From positions 1 to 64,000 of the forward strand of contig NZ_JAGQCY010000002.1 in NCBI RefSeq assembly GCF_024346455.1: DNA of 64,000 nucleotides. Reading direction: 5' to 3'. A program made the translations under genes and the position numbers. Below, one piece after another: positions 37,997-48,095 of this stretch. The stretch is from Cyanobium sp. Aljojuca 7A6. Its GTDB lineage: Bacteria; Cyanobacteriota; Cyanobacteriia; PCC-6307; Cyanobiaceae. The notes under the pieces were generated by a model. That model had not been told where the DNA came from. It was given only the letters and a program-made list of their open reading frames with translations, and did no database searches. Each line of letters starts with the position of its first letter. Position 1 is the first letter of the stretch.

Positions 37997-38050
37997 ATTC
38001 TGCAAAAATCCAGAATGCTGCCTGAAAGAAGAGGAAGTTCCTAATTCCTC
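37997..38050. promoter_or_regulatory. Two inverted repeats in the intergenic region upstream of the secreted protein
   Basis: ATTCTG/CAGAAT with an 8-base loop (37997-38016) and GAGGAA/TTCCTC with an 8-base loop (38031-38050) lie close together, 28 bases before the start of the exosortase-type protein. The 266-base region 37812-38077 is richer in A and T than its surroundings. These may be operator sites or leader hairpins; no factor can be named. Confidence 0.35.
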
Positions 38051-38077
38051 TCCGGTCAAGTCCTCTGAGTCAATCGA

Positions 38078-39250
38078 ATGATTCCGGTGAGCGTTCAATC
38101 ACGTCCCATGCAACGCGAAATGATCCGAAGTCCCCTCAGCGCTGCCGCTGGAGACTCGTTCCTTCTGTCATGTCGCTCCCCGAATTGGGCCACTCTTCAC
38201 GGTTTCGCCTGTGGCTTCGGCATCTCCATCCTGATGCTGCTGGAGGCTTCCCAGCCGGCCCGGGCCAACGTTGCCCAGGCCGATGGGCTCAACCTGGGCT
38301 GCGCCGCGGGCTTCGGCCTGGTGAACATCAGCTCCCGCAACGTTCAGTCCACCCTGGGCACCAGTACCGGCTCACCGAACCAACTCCAAGGGGGGAGCAC
38401 GGTGTCGGTGCCGGCGAGCTGCAGCGTTGCCCCAGCGGCGCCTGCCCAACCAGGCAACGGCTCGGCACTGGTGGGCGGCAATGTCAGGCTCAATGCTGGT
38501 TCGGTCACGGCCAATCAGATCTTCCGATCCCAATCCGCCACAGTCACCAACGGTCCCGGCACGACAGTGGTCAGCAACGCCTGGACCGTCCAGGCCGAAG
38601 CGGACGCCCTGGCGGTGGCCAACTACATCAGTGGCATCAACGCCTCCAATTGCACCGTGGCGCTCAGCTCCTGCAAGTTCAATGAGGCGGTCAATCTCTC
38701 CGGCAGCCTGACGCTCACCGGAGCGCGGTCCGTTGCCGGAGGAATCAATTACTACGACGTCAGCAACGTTGGCCGAAATGTTGACCTCAACTTTGTGGGA
38801 TCAGGGCGTGACTATTTTGTCTTTAACATGCCCACCAGCCTGACGACCAACCAGGACTGGACGCTGCAAGGCGACGTGTATCCGGCCAAGATCATCTTCA
38901 ACTTCGCTCGGCCCGGGTCGAATCTCAGTCTGACGGGATCCGATGTCTTCGGTACCTTCCTGCTGACGGGAGGGGGCACGGCAACCCTCAATCGCTCCGG
39001 CAATGGGAACCCATCCACCATCACCGGATCCCTGATCGTCATCAACAACGGATCCGCGCTGAGATTTGGATCCACGAACGGCTCCAATCGCGTCAATGCC
39101 GTCATCAATGGCAGGCCTTTCAACCCCACAGCGCTGCGCAGCGTTCCCGTCCCGGGTCCCCTTCCCCTGCTGGGTGGTGCCATGGCGATCGGCTGGAGCC
39201 GAAGGATCCGTCGGCGCTTGAAACAGGCCCAGCAGGTCCCTGGGCGCTGA
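38078..39250 (+). CDS. Secreted choice-of-anchor A-like protein with cyanobacterial PEP-CTERM-type tail
   Basis: This 390-residue protein has an N-terminal signal region (hydrophobic FACGFGISILMLLEAS, cleavage near ARANVAQA). The body resembles the choice-of-anchor A domain (GRNVDLNFVGSGRDYFVFNM, PAKIIFNFARPGSNLSLTGSDVFGTFLLTGGG, ITGSLIVIN). The C terminus is VPVPGPLPLLGGAMAIG followed by SRRIRRRLK: a Pro-rich recognition motif, a hydrophobic segment and a basic end, as in cyanobacterial exosortase substrates. It should be exported, anchored or cleaved by a cyanoexosortase encoded elsewhere, and reach the cell surface or matrix. It lies divergent from the HpsJ-like gene. Confidence 0.78.
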   Translation: MIPVSVQSRPMQREMIRSPLSAAAGDSFLLSCRSPNWATLHGFACGFGISILMLLEASQPARANVAQADGLNLGCAAGFGLVNISSRNVQSTLGTSTGSPNQLQGGSTVSVPASCSVAPAAPAQPGNGSALVGGNVRLNAGSVTANQIFRSQSATVTNGPGTTVVSNAWTVQAEADALAVANYISGINASNCTVALSSCKFNEAVNLSGSLTLTGARSVAGGINYYDVSNVGRNVDLNFVGSGRDYFVFNMPTSLTTNQDWTLQGDVYPAKIIFNFARPGSNLSLTGSDVFGTFLLTGGGTATLNRSGNGNPSTITGSLIVINNGSALRFGSTNGSNRVNAVINGRPFNPTALRSVPVPGPLPLLGGAMAIGWSRRIRRRLKQAQQVPGR

Positions 39251-39318
39251 GCCCGTTTCATCTGGCGACAATGGTCAGCCGCCGTCCGGCTTCGGCTGCC
39301 AGCCCTGTGCCACGCTGA

Positions 39319-40344
<1,026 letters not shown>

Positions 40345-40366
40345 GGCCCCGGGCCGGGCTCGGCCT

Positions 40367-41248
40367 TCAGCCCGCCGATCGGGTCCGGCAATGGGTGCGG
40401 ATCAGGGTGGTGCCGATCTCGAGCTGCCGCTGGTTGGCGTAGGCCTCCCGCTCCAGGGCCTTCTCCCAGTCGGAGGCTCCGGCGTAGAGGGGATCATCGA
40501 GATGCAGCCGCAGCTCCGGCGGGACCTCCTGGCCCAGGCCAAGGGTTCTGGGGACAGCGCGCAGGCCGCCGGCCGCGCAGCTCTGGGCCACGTGGATCGC
40601 CTCGTGGTTCAGCACCTGGGCGAAGTCCACCGTTCCCTTCTCCACCACGGCGGGCTTGATCCGCAGGGTGCGGGCGGCGTGATCCCATTCCCCAGCGGCC
40701 CCGGTCTTTCTGGGCTCCACCAGCTGGACCTGCACCCCCACCTCCTCCAGCACACTGAGCAGGTCGGCGATCGCCTGGAGTTTCTCGCCGTGGTCGGGGG
40801 GGGAGTCGATCAGGGCCTGCAGCTCGTCCACCGACAGCTCGGGTTCGCCGGCCCGCCGCCAGTAGAGAAAGCGGGTGCCACCTCCCGCCAGGGGCTCGGC
40901 GGTGGGAATCCACTGCCGGTCGGCCTCCTGGAGGCTGGCCAGCAGCCCGCCCTCGAGCAGGGCCCGTGGCCGCAGCCGTGGGTCAGGAGCCGGCTCGAAT
41001 CGCTCCAGCAGGCGGGTGGTGACCTCAGGGGCCTGCTCGGGCAGGCTGCCGACCTGCTCCAGCAAGGCGGGGAAGGCGGCTCCCCCCAGTACCAGGGCTG
41101 CGACCCCGAGGGCCAGGCCCCAGGCGCGCCCATGGCGGCGCTTCGGCTCCAGCAGGTCGCCGCGGCGCCCGCAGCGGGGCACCCCCGAGAAGGGTTGCTC
41201 CAGCCTCAGGGGCCGATGGCGGCAGGTGGGACAGCGGAAGCGGGCCAT
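40367..41248 (-). CDS. Membrane-anchored putative zinc metallopeptidase with zinc ribbon
   Basis: I start this protein at ATG 41248 (293 residues). It begins with a zinc-ribbon-like segment (RFRCPTCRHRPL, then VPRCGRRG), followed by one membrane helix (AWGLALGVAALVLGGAAFPALL) and a soluble C-terminal domain. That domain holds HEAIHVAQ, an HExxH zinc-protease motif, in a helix after DFAQVLN, and a downstream acidic EREAYANQ that may supply the third ligand. The only named function I can offer is a gluzincin-like peptidase of unknown substrate. It is convergent with gap1 and divergent from mfd. Confidence 0.6.
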   Translation of the reverse strand: MARFRCPTCRHRPLRLEQPFSGVPRCGRRGDLLEPKRRHGRAWGLALGVAALVLGGAAFPALLEQVGSLPEQAPEVTTRLLERFEPAPDPRLRPRALLEGGLLASLQEADRQWIPTAEPLAGGGTRFLYWRRAGEPELSVDELQALIDSPPDHGEKLQAIADLLSVLEEVGVQVQLVEPRKTGAAGEWDHAARTLRIKPAVVEKGTVDFAQVLNHEAIHVAQSCAAGGLRAVPRTLGLGQEVPPELRLHLDDPLYAGASDWEKALEREAYANQRQLEIGTTLIRTHCRTRSAG

Positions 41249-41322
41249 CGCGGGGCGAACCGTCCCCCAGCATGGACGCAAACGGGTTGCGAAGATCAGC
41301 TTCGGTTTGATCTCGCCTCGCG

Positions 41323-44300
41323 ATGCCCCTCCACGCCCTTGTGCGCCAGCTGCAGGCCGCCACCCTCACCGCTGAGGTGAGGGCGCGCTGCGAGCGGCCC
41401 GAGCGGCTGCGGCTGAGCGGGGCGGGACGGGCAGCGCGGGCGCTGGTGGCCAGTGCCCTGGCGGGCTGCGATGACGCCCCCCTGCTGGTGATCGTGCCCA
41501 GCCTCGAGGAGGCGGGGCGCTGGGCCTCCTTGCTGGAGCTGATGGGCTGGCCCCTGTGTCAGCTCTATCCCACCAGCGAGGGCTCCCCCTACGAACCCTT
41601 CGATCCCAGCAGCGAGATCACCTGGGGACAGTTGCAGGTGCTCGCCGAACTGGTCGGCGACGGGGACGGCGTCCCCGCCGCCAGCGGTGGTCGCTTCGCG
41701 GTGGTGGCCACCGAGCGGGCCCTCCAGCCCCACCTGCCGCCGCCGCCGCTGCTGGCGGCCCGTTGCCTCACCCTGCGCCGCGGCGACCGGCTGGATCTCG
41801 AGCAGCTGGCCCTCCGCCTGGCCGGCCTGGGCTACGAGAGGGTGCCGACGATAGAGCAGGAGGGCACCTGGAGCCGCCGGGGCGACATCGTTGACGTGTT
41901 TCCGGTCAGCGCCGAGCTGCCGGTGCGGCTGGAGCTCTTTGGTGAAGACCTTGAGAAGCTGCGGGAGTTTGATCCGGCCACCCAGCGTTCCCTTGATGTG
42001 ATCGAGCGGGTGCGCCTTACCCCCACCAGCTACGCCCCCCTGATCGCCGAGGCCCTGCGGGAGCAGATGCCCGAGGGTCTGGAACGACTGCTGGAGCCCG
42101 CCGCCCTCGACCAGCTGCTCGACGGCGGCACCCCGGAGGGGATGCGGCGGCTGATGGGCCTGGCCTGGCCGCAGCCGGCCTCGCTGCTCGACTACCTGCC
42201 TGCCGGCACCCTGGTGGCGATCGATGAACGGCGCCAGTGCCTGGCCCATGGCCAGCAGTGGTTCGACCATGCCGCCGACCACCACGGCGAGGTGGTGAAG
42301 GCCGCCGAAGGCGAGCCGCCCCTGCCCCTGCCCGGCCTGCTGCACCGGCCGATCGCGTCGGCCATGGCGGACGTGGAAGCCTTCCCGGGCTTCGATCTGG
42401 TGGAGCTGCACGAAAGCGACCGCCATCCCAACGATCTCGATCTGGCCAGCCGGCCGGTGCCGGCCCACCCCAACCAGTTCGGCCGCCTGGCCGAGCAGAT
42501 CAAGGGGCACCTGCGCGACAAGGCCCGGCTCTGGATCGTCTCCGCCCAACCGTCGCGGGCGGTGGCCCTGCTGGAGGAGCACGACTGCGTCACCCGTTTC
42601 GTGCCCAATGCCCGCGATTTTCCGGCCATTGAGCGGCTGGTGGAGCAGGCCACCCCGGTGGCCCTCAAGCTGCGCGGCACCGCCGAACTGGAGGGGTTCC
42701 AGCTGCCGGCCTGGAAGCTGGTGCTGTTCACCGACAGGGAGATCTTCGGCCAGCACAGCCTGGCGAGCGGCGGCTATGTCCGCCGGCGCCGCAAGGCGGC
42801 CAGCCGCACGGTGGACCCCAACAAGATGCTCCCCGGCGATTTCGTGGTGCACCGCAACCACGGCATCGGCCGCTTCCTGAAGCTGGAGAAGCTGGCCATC
42901 GGCGGTGAGGCCCGCGACTACCTGGTGGTGCAGTACGCCGACGGGCTGCTGCGGGTGGCCGCCGACCAGCTGGGCAGCCTGGGCCGCTACCGGGCCAGCA
43001 GCGACAGCCCGCCGGAGCTCAACCGCATGGGCGGCACGGCCTGGACCAAGGCCAAGGAGCGGGCCCGCAAGGCGGTGGCCAAGGTGGCGATGGATCTGGT
43101 CAAGCTCTACGCCGAGCGGCACCAGGCGCCGGGCTTCGCCTTCCCCGCCGATGGCCCCTGGCAGAGCGAACTGGAGGATTCCTTCCCCTACGACCCCACC
43201 CCCGACCAGCTCAAGGCGATCGTGGACGTCAAGCGCGACATGGAGCGGGACCAGCCGATGGACCGCTTGGTGTGCGGCGACGTGGGCTTCGGCAAGACGG
43301 AGGTGGCGATCCGGGCGATTTTCAAGGCTGTCACCGCCGGCAAGCAGTGCGCCCTGCTGGCCCCCACCACCGTGCTGGCCCAGCAGCACTGGCGCACCCT
43401 CAGCGAGCGCTTCGCCCCCTACCCGCTCAAGGTGGCCCTGCTCAACCGCTTCCGCACCGCCGCCGAGCGCAAGACGATCCTTGAGAGCCTGGCCAGCGGC
43501 GCCACCGACGTGGTGGTGGGCACCCACCAGCTGCTGGGCAAGGGCACGGGCTTCCGCCAGCTGGGGCTGCTGGTGGTGGACGAGGAGCAGCGCTTCGGTG
43601 TCAATCAGAAGGAAAAGATCAAGGCGCTGCGCAAGGACGTCGACGTGCTGACCCTGTCGGCCACCCCAATTCCGCGCACCCTGTACATGAGCCTCTCAGG
43701 GGTGCGGGAGATGAGCCTGATCACCACACCGCCGCCCCTGCGGCGCCCGATCAAGACCCACCTGGCCAGCCTGGATGAGGAGGCGGTGCGCAGCGCCATC
43801 CGCCAGGAACTCGACCGCGGCGGCCAGGTGTTCTACGTGGTACCGCGGGTGGAGGGCATCGAGGAGGTGGCGGGTCAGCTGCGGACGATGCTGCCGGGGT
43901 TGCGGCTGCAGGTGGCCCACGGCCAGATGCCGGAGGGCGAGCTGGAGAGCGCCATGGTGGCCTTCAACGCCGGCGAGGCTGACGTGATGCTCTGCACCAC
44001 GATCATCGAGAGCGGCCTTGATATCCCCCGGGTGAACACGATCCTGGTGGAGGACGCCCACAAGTTCGGTCTGGCCCAGCTCTACCAGCTGCGGGGCCGG
44101 GTGGGCCGCAGCGGCATCCAGGCCCACGCCTGGTTGTTCTATCCGGGCGATGCCTCCCTGAGTGAGGCGGCTCGCCAGCGGCTGCGGGCGATCCAGGAGT
44201 TCGCCCAGCTGGGCTCCGGCTACCAGCTGGCCATGCGCGACATGGAGATCCGCGGCGTGGGCAATCTGCTGGGGGTGGAACAGAGCGGCCAGATGGAAGC

Positions 44301-44910
44301 GATCGGCTTCGATCTCTATATGGAGATGCTGCAGGACTGCCTGGCCGAGATCCAGGGCCAGGACATCCCGGCGGTGGACGAGACTCAGATCGACCTGCCG
44401 GTGACGGCCTTCATCCCGGCCGACTGGATCACCGAGGCCGACGAGAAGATGGCCGCCTACCGCGCCGCCGCAGAGTGTGGCGGCAAGGCGGCCCTGGTGG
44501 AGCTGGCCGCCGGCTGGACCGACCGCTACGGCCCGATTCCGGCGCCGGTGCAGAGCCTGCTGCAGCTGATGGAACTGAAGCTGCTGGCGCGCCGCTGCGG
44601 CTTCTCCCGCATCAAGCCGGAGAAACCCAACATCGCCCTGGAAACACCGATGGAGGAACCCGCCTTCCGCCGCCTGCGCCAGGCCCTGCCCCAGCACCTG
44701 CACGGCCGGCTGGTGTATCAGGGCGGCGCCGGCAGCACCGCCAAGGTGCTGGCCCGGGGCCTGGGGGCCCTGTCCCCCGCCCAGCAGGTGGAGCAGCTGA
44801 TGGAGTGGCTGTCAGCCATGGCCGGCCAGATCCCCGAGGCCGACGGGCGCACCCCGGAGCAGCGGGCTGAGGAGCTGGCGGCGACGAACGCGGCGGTGCT
44901 GGTGGTGTGA
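41323..44910 (+). CDS. mfd: Transcription-repair coupling factor
   Basis: Mfd removes RNA polymerase stalled at DNA lesions and recruits UvrA. The 1,195-residue protein has the UvrB-like N-terminal part ([31 protein letters not shown]), the RNA polymerase-interacting domain ([21 protein letters not shown]), the RecG-like translocase with Walker [10 protein letters not shown] (from about residue 650) and DEEQ (753-756), the helicase motif [23 protein letters not shown], and the C-terminal UvrA-binding-masking domain. Length and order are standard. Confidence 0.96.
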   Translation: MPLHALVRQLQAATLTAEVRARCERPERLRLSGAGRAARALVASALAGCDDAPLLVIVPSLEEAGRWASLLELMGWPLCQLYPTSEGSPYEPFDPSSEITWGQLQVLAELVGDGDGVPAASGGRFAVVATERALQPHLPPPPLLAARCLTLRRGDRLDLEQLALRLAGLGYERVPTIEQEGTWSRRGDIVDVFPVSAELPVRLELFGEDLEKLREFDPATQRSLDVIERVRLTPTSYAPLIAEALREQMPEGLERLLEPAALDQLLDGGTPEGMRRLMGLAWPQPASLLDYLPAGTLVAIDERRQCLAHGQQWFDHAADHHGEVVKAAEGEPPLPLPGLLHRPIASAMADVEAFPGFDLVELHESDRHPNDLDLASRPVPAHPNQFGRLAEQIKGHLRDKARLWIVSAQPSRAVALLEEHDCVTRFVPNARDFPAIERLVEQATPVALKLRGTAELEGFQLPAWKLVLFTDREIFGQHSLASGGYVRRRRKAASRTVDPNKMLPGDFVVHRNHGIGRFLKLEKLAIGGEARDYLVVQYADGLLRVAADQLGSLGRYRASSDSPPELNRMGGTAWTKAKERARKAVAKVAMDLVKLYAERHQAPGFAFPADGPWQSELEDSFPYDPTPDQLKAIVDVKRDMERDQPMDRLVCGDVGFGKTEVAIRAIFKAVTAGKQCALLAPTTVLAQQHWRTLSERFAPYPLKVALLNRFRTAAERKTILESLASGATDVVVGTHQLLGKGTGFRQLGLLVVDEEQRFGVNQKEKIKALRKDVDVLTLSATPIPRTLYMSLSGVREMSLITTPPPLRRPIKTHLASLDEEAVRSAIRQELDRGGQVFYVVPRVEGIEEVAGQLRTMLPGLRLQVAHGQMPEGELESAMVAFNAGEADVMLCTTIIESGLDIPRVNTILVEDAHKFGLAQLYQLRGRVGRSGIQAHAWLFYPGDASLSEAARQRLRAIQEFAQLGSGYQLAMRDMEIRGVGNLLGVEQSGQMEAIGFDLYMEMLQDCLAEIQGQDIPAVDETQIDLPVTAFIPADWITEADEKMAAYRAAAECGGKAALVELAAGWTDRYGPIPAPVQSLLQLMELKLLARRCGFSRIKPEKPNIALETPMEEPAFRRLRQALPQHLHGRLVYQGGAGSTAKVLARGLGALSPAQQVEQLMEWLSAMAGQIPEADGRTPEQRAEELAATNAAVLVV

Positions 44911-44980
44911 GGGGGTGTTTGCGGTGACGCTTGAGCCCTGGGGTGCTTCTTGCTATCAGATGGTCTGTTCTGCCCAGCCG

Positions 44981-46222
44981 ATGATCGATCTCGCCAGCTA
45001 CCGGCCCAAGGGCGATAAGCGGAACACGTCGTTCTTCGAGGAGTTCCTGCCCCGCGTCTACGCCCGGCGGGCCAGCTCGGGACTGGAGCAGGTGGTGGGG
45101 CCGATGGCGGCGATCGTGATCCAGGTGGACCACGGCAACGGCCTGCCCTACCTGGCCGAGCTGGCGCTCACCGGCCCCTACCGCTACCAGGAGTGCTGGA
45201 TCAACGCCACTCACCGCCTCTACCTGCTCAAGGGGGGCGAGGCCTTCCCGCGCCTGATCGTGCTGGAGCCGCTGTTTGATGATTTCGAGGATGAGGTGAC
45301 GCGCTGGAACGCGATGTATCCCCTCTCGATCGACAAGCCCAACGCCCGCTACATCGGCGAGATCTTCCAGGTGTCCTGCTGCCACGATCTGCGCGCCATC
45401 CTTGAACCCCAGAACATCCGTTTTGCCTACCCAGGTGAGACCGCCAACCCCTTCTATGCCTCCAAGCATCTCTGCTTCACGTTTCTTTCCGATTACACCT
45501 ACAACCGGGTCGGTTATGTGGACAGGCCCCTTGATGGCCTGGCGGCCCTGGATCTGGGCGATCAGGTGTTGCTTGATGCGGACGCCCTCGCGCCCCTGAC
45601 CGATGCCGCCCGCCGCCACCGGGAGCACGGCCTGGAGGGCAAGATCCTGGGCATTGACCACCTGGCCACCAGGGTGCTGGCGGGTGAGCGGGAGGATGCC
45701 ATCCTCGAATATCTGACGATGGTTCCTTATTACTACTGGGGCTCCTATGACATTGCCGAGATGAACTCCTCCACCAACGTCACGCGCCATCCCTCTGTGG
45801 GGGATGACAAGTTGTCTCCCGCCCGGGTGTTCACGGCCAACAACACCCCCTCCTACCTCAACTCCCTGGCCAACCTGCCCATGCCCACCGAAGATTTCGT
45901 GCGCAATTTCGGCCGGCGCATGCATCACATCGCCTACGAGGTGGCCGATGGTGACAGCAACGGTGAAAAGAATGTGGACGTGGTGGTGCGCACCTTGCGC
46001 GAGCTGGGCATCCCCTTCCTCGCCGACATGGTGGGGGAATGCGGCGAGCAGCCCAACCTGCGCCAGATCTTCTCGCGCAGCTCGGCCTACTCCCTGCTGA
46101 TCACCGAGTACGTGGAGCGCTGCCTGGGCTACGACGGCTTCTTCACCCGCGAGAACGTGGCGGCCCTCACCGAGGCCGCGGGCCATGCGGAGCGCTACGA
46201 GCACGGCCACGTCTTCGACTGA
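44981..46222 (+). CDS. Unplaced conserved protein with VOC/dioxygenase-like C-terminal half
   Basis: I use ATG 44981 (413 residues); in-frame starts at 44915 and 44963 also exist. The N-terminal half (RPKGDKRNTSFFEEFLPRVYARR, GPYRYQECWINATHRLYLL) is not familiar. The C-terminal half has two segments with His in positions like those of vicinal-oxygen-chelate enzymes: GIDHLATRVLAG and MHHIAYEVADGD, followed by LRQIFSRSSAYSLLITEYVERC. This is reminiscent of 4-hydroxyphenylpyruvate dioxygenase and related proteins, but I cannot assign an activity. No signal peptide is evident. Confidence 0.5.
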   Translation: MIDLASYRPKGDKRNTSFFEEFLPRVYARRASSGLEQVVGPMAAIVIQVDHGNGLPYLAELALTGPYRYQECWINATHRLYLLKGGEAFPRLIVLEPLFDDFEDEVTRWNAMYPLSIDKPNARYIGEIFQVSCCHDLRAILEPQNIRFAYPGETANPFYASKHLCFTFLSDYTYNRVGYVDRPLDGLAALDLGDQVLLDADALAPLTDAARRHREHGLEGKILGIDHLATRVLAGEREDAILEYLTMVPYYYWGSYDIAEMNSSTNVTRHPSVGDDKLSPARVFTANNTPSYLNSLANLPMPTEDFVRNFGRRMHHIAYEVADGDSNGEKNVDVVVRTLRELGIPFLADMVGECGEQPNLRQIFSRSSAYSLLITEYVERCLGYDGFFTRENVAALTEAAGHAERYEHGHVFD

Positions 46223-46250
46223 ACGGGCCACGGGAATGAGAAGGAACGTT

Positions 46251-46266
46251 AAGATGGCGACATCTT
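46251..46266. promoter_or_regulatory. Perfect inverted repeat before a small membrane protein
   Basis: AAGATG and CATCTT form a 6-base perfect stem around GCGA, ending 15 bases before the start of the 55-residue protein. It could be an operator or a hairpin in the leader controlling translation. Confidence 0.35.
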
Positions 46267-46281
46267 TCGTTACGTCGTGCC

Positions 46282-46449
46282 ATGGGTGAGCTGATCGAGG
46301 TCGCGGGCGCCACCCAGAACCCCCTGCTCCTGCCGGCCTTCCTGGGGGTCCTCGGCGTTGGTTTCTTCGCCCTGTTCCAGTCCGATGCCGGCAACAACGA
46401 CGACGACGACTCTTCACCCGGTGGTGGGCTGATGCAGCCGGTCGCCTGA
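46282..46449 (+). CDS. 55-residue membrane protein with acidic tail
   Basis: The ATG at 46282 opens a 55-codon frame: MGELIEVAGATQNPLLLP, one hydrophobic helix (AFLGVLGVGFFALFQ, about residues 19-33), then an Asp-rich tail with four consecutive Asp and a Gly-rich end. Its composition and size recall the small membrane proteins attached to photosynthetic complexes, but I could not match it to a named subunit. It is convergent with the DUF6737-like gene. Confidence 0.5.
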   Translation: MGELIEVAGATQNPLLLPAFLGVLGVGFFALFQSDAGNNDDDDSSPGGGLMQPVA

Positions 46450-46459
46450 GCCCTGGGGC

Positions 46460-46741
46460 TCAACCGCTGCTCCCACCGGCCTGCGACCGCTTCCAGGCCG
46501 CGGGCATCAGCACCAGAAACAGCAGCCACCAGGCGCCAATCACCAGCGAGACGCCTGCGGTGATCCACCAGAGCTGCAGCACCAGCCAGCTCGCCCCAAC
46601 GATGGCCAGCCCCGTGAGCAGGATGCTCCAGGGCTGACACCACCATGGCTTGAGCTCCCAGACCGAGCCGGGCGTGGCGCTCGGCTCGTGCAGATCAGGG
46701 TTTGGCAAGGGCCGCCGGCAGGTTGGCACTGCCGGGCTCAA
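46460..46741 (-). CDS. DUF6737-like small membrane protein
   Basis: This protein of up to 93 residues has the segment VWELKPWWCQPWSILLTG, followed by two hydrophobic helices and a short polar end. The WxLKPWWCQPWSI pattern fits a cyanobacterial family I recall as DUF6737, function unknown. The ATG at 46741 would make it overlap the ctp 3' end by 47 bases, so it may start a little later; no better start codon is obvious. Confidence 0.6.
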   Translation of the reverse strand: MSPAVPTCRRPLPNPDLHEPSATPGSVWELKPWWCQPWSILLTGLAIVGASWLVLQLWWITAGVSLVIGAWWLLFLVLMPAAWKRSQAGGSSG

Positions 46742-48026
46742 AGGCTTTTTGCAGCACCGTGCTGGCCTGCAGCTGTTTGCGCAGGGTGGATTCGGCCGCC
46801 CGGTACTGGCTGTCCCGGTTGGTGCCGATGTCCTCCAGCTTGAGGCGCTGCACCTCCTGCTCGGTCATCTTCACCGGCACGTCCGGGTTGATGCCGTGCT
46901 TGTGAATGTCCCGGTTGCGGGGCGTCAGGTACTTGGCGATGGTCACGGTCATGCCGGAGCCATCGGAGAGCCCCCGCACCGACTGCACCAGCCCCTTGCC
47001 GAAGGTCTTCTGACCCACCAGCACGGCACGGTTGTTGTCCTGCAGGGCGCCGGAGAGGATCTCGCTGGCGCTGGCTGAACCCTCGTTGACCAGCACCACC
47101 ATCGGTTTGGTGGTCAGGGCCTGGCCGGTGGCCCGCTTGACGTCCTGGATGCCGTCGCGGGTCTTGGTGGAGACGATGATCCCCTCGTTGATCCACTGGC
47201 GGGCGATTTCGACGCTCGCCACCAGCAGCCCGCCGGGGTTGCTGCGCAGATCCAGCACGTAACCCTTGACACCCTGGGCCTCCAGGTCACGCACCGCCGC
47301 CCGCATGTCCTTGGTGGCGGTGGCGCTGAACTGCTTCAGGCGGATGTAGCCGATCTTGGTGCCGTCGGCGGCGGTATTCACCTGGTGGTTGACCGCGTGG
47401 ATCTCGATCAGCTGCCGGGTGAGGGGGGTATCGAGGTTCTGGCCCTTGCGGCGCAGCACCAGATTCACCGTGGTGCCGGCCTTGCCGCGGATCAGCTTCA
47501 CAGCGTCCTCGGTGCTCATCCCCTTGGTGCTCTTGCCGTCGATCGACACGATCACATCCTTGGGCTGCACACCCGCCCTTGAGGCCGGCGAGCCCTCGAT
47601 CGGCGAGATCACCACCAGTTCCTTGGTCTCCTTGTCGACACTGAGCTGGATGCCCACCCCGGAGAGCTCTCCGGAGGTGTCGATCTGCATCTCCTTGAAT
47701 TCCCGCGGATCCAGGAAGCGGGTGTAGGGATCGTCGAGGGTGCCGAGCATGCCGCGGATGCCCTCATAGGCATCCTTGGGGGTGGTGTAGCTCTTGGACA
47801 GAACGCTGCGGCGCAGCTTGCGCCACTGTTCCGGCGTGTATTTGCCAGTGGTGTCCAGGTAGTCGCGGAAGACGATCTGCCAGGCCTGGTCCATCACCTC
47901 CTTGGGGCTGTCGCTGATCGATACGGTTCCGGTGGGGGTCAGCACCATTTCCCTGGCCATCACCGCGGTGGCGGCACAGGCACCGAGACCAACCAGCACC
48001 ACGACCGTGGCGCGAGCTCTTCCCAT
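46695..48026 (-). CDS. Carboxyl-terminal processing protease (S41), copy A, complete
   Basis: I start it at ATG 48026 (443 residues). It has a signal or anchor helix (ATVVVLVGLGACAATAVMA), the CTP N-terminal domain (VFRDYLDTTGKYTPEQWRKL), a PDZ domain (VGIQLSVDKETKELVVISPIEGSPASRAG) and the S41 catalytic domain with the Ser in NEGSASASEILSGAL and the Lys in KTFGKGLVQ. CtpA-type enzymes process the D1 protein of photosystem II; cyanobacteria carry several, and I cannot say which one this is. A truncated second copy lies at 54262-54942. At sampled homologous positions this copy is richer in G+C than the fragment, so it is probably the resident gene. Confidence 0.93.
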   Translation of the reverse strand: MGRARATVVVLVGLGACAATAVMAREMVLTPTGTVSISDSPKEVMDQAWQIVFRDYLDTTGKYTPEQWRKLRRSVLSKSYTTPKDAYEGIRGMLGTLDDPYTRFLDPREFKEMQIDTSGELSGVGIQLSVDKETKELVVISPIEGSPASRAGVQPKDVIVSIDGKSTKGMSTEDAVKLIRGKAGTTVNLVLRRKGQNLDTPLTRQLIEIHAVNHQVNTAADGTKIGYIRLKQFSATATKDMRAAVRDLEAQGVKGYVLDLRSNPGGLLVASVEIARQWINEGIIVSTKTRDGIQDVKRATGQALTTKPMVVLVNEGSASASEILSGALQDNNRAVLVGQKTFGKGLVQSVRGLSDGSGMTVTIAKYLTPRNRDIHKHGINPDVPVKMTEQEVQRLKLEDIGTNRDSQYRAAESTLRKQLQASTVLQKAFEPGSANLPAALAKP

Positions 48027-48095
48027 GGTGGGGATCCTCAAGGAGTCTGAAAGGTTGCTCCAACGTAGCGCCGCTGACGGGGCAAGGCCCCCCGT

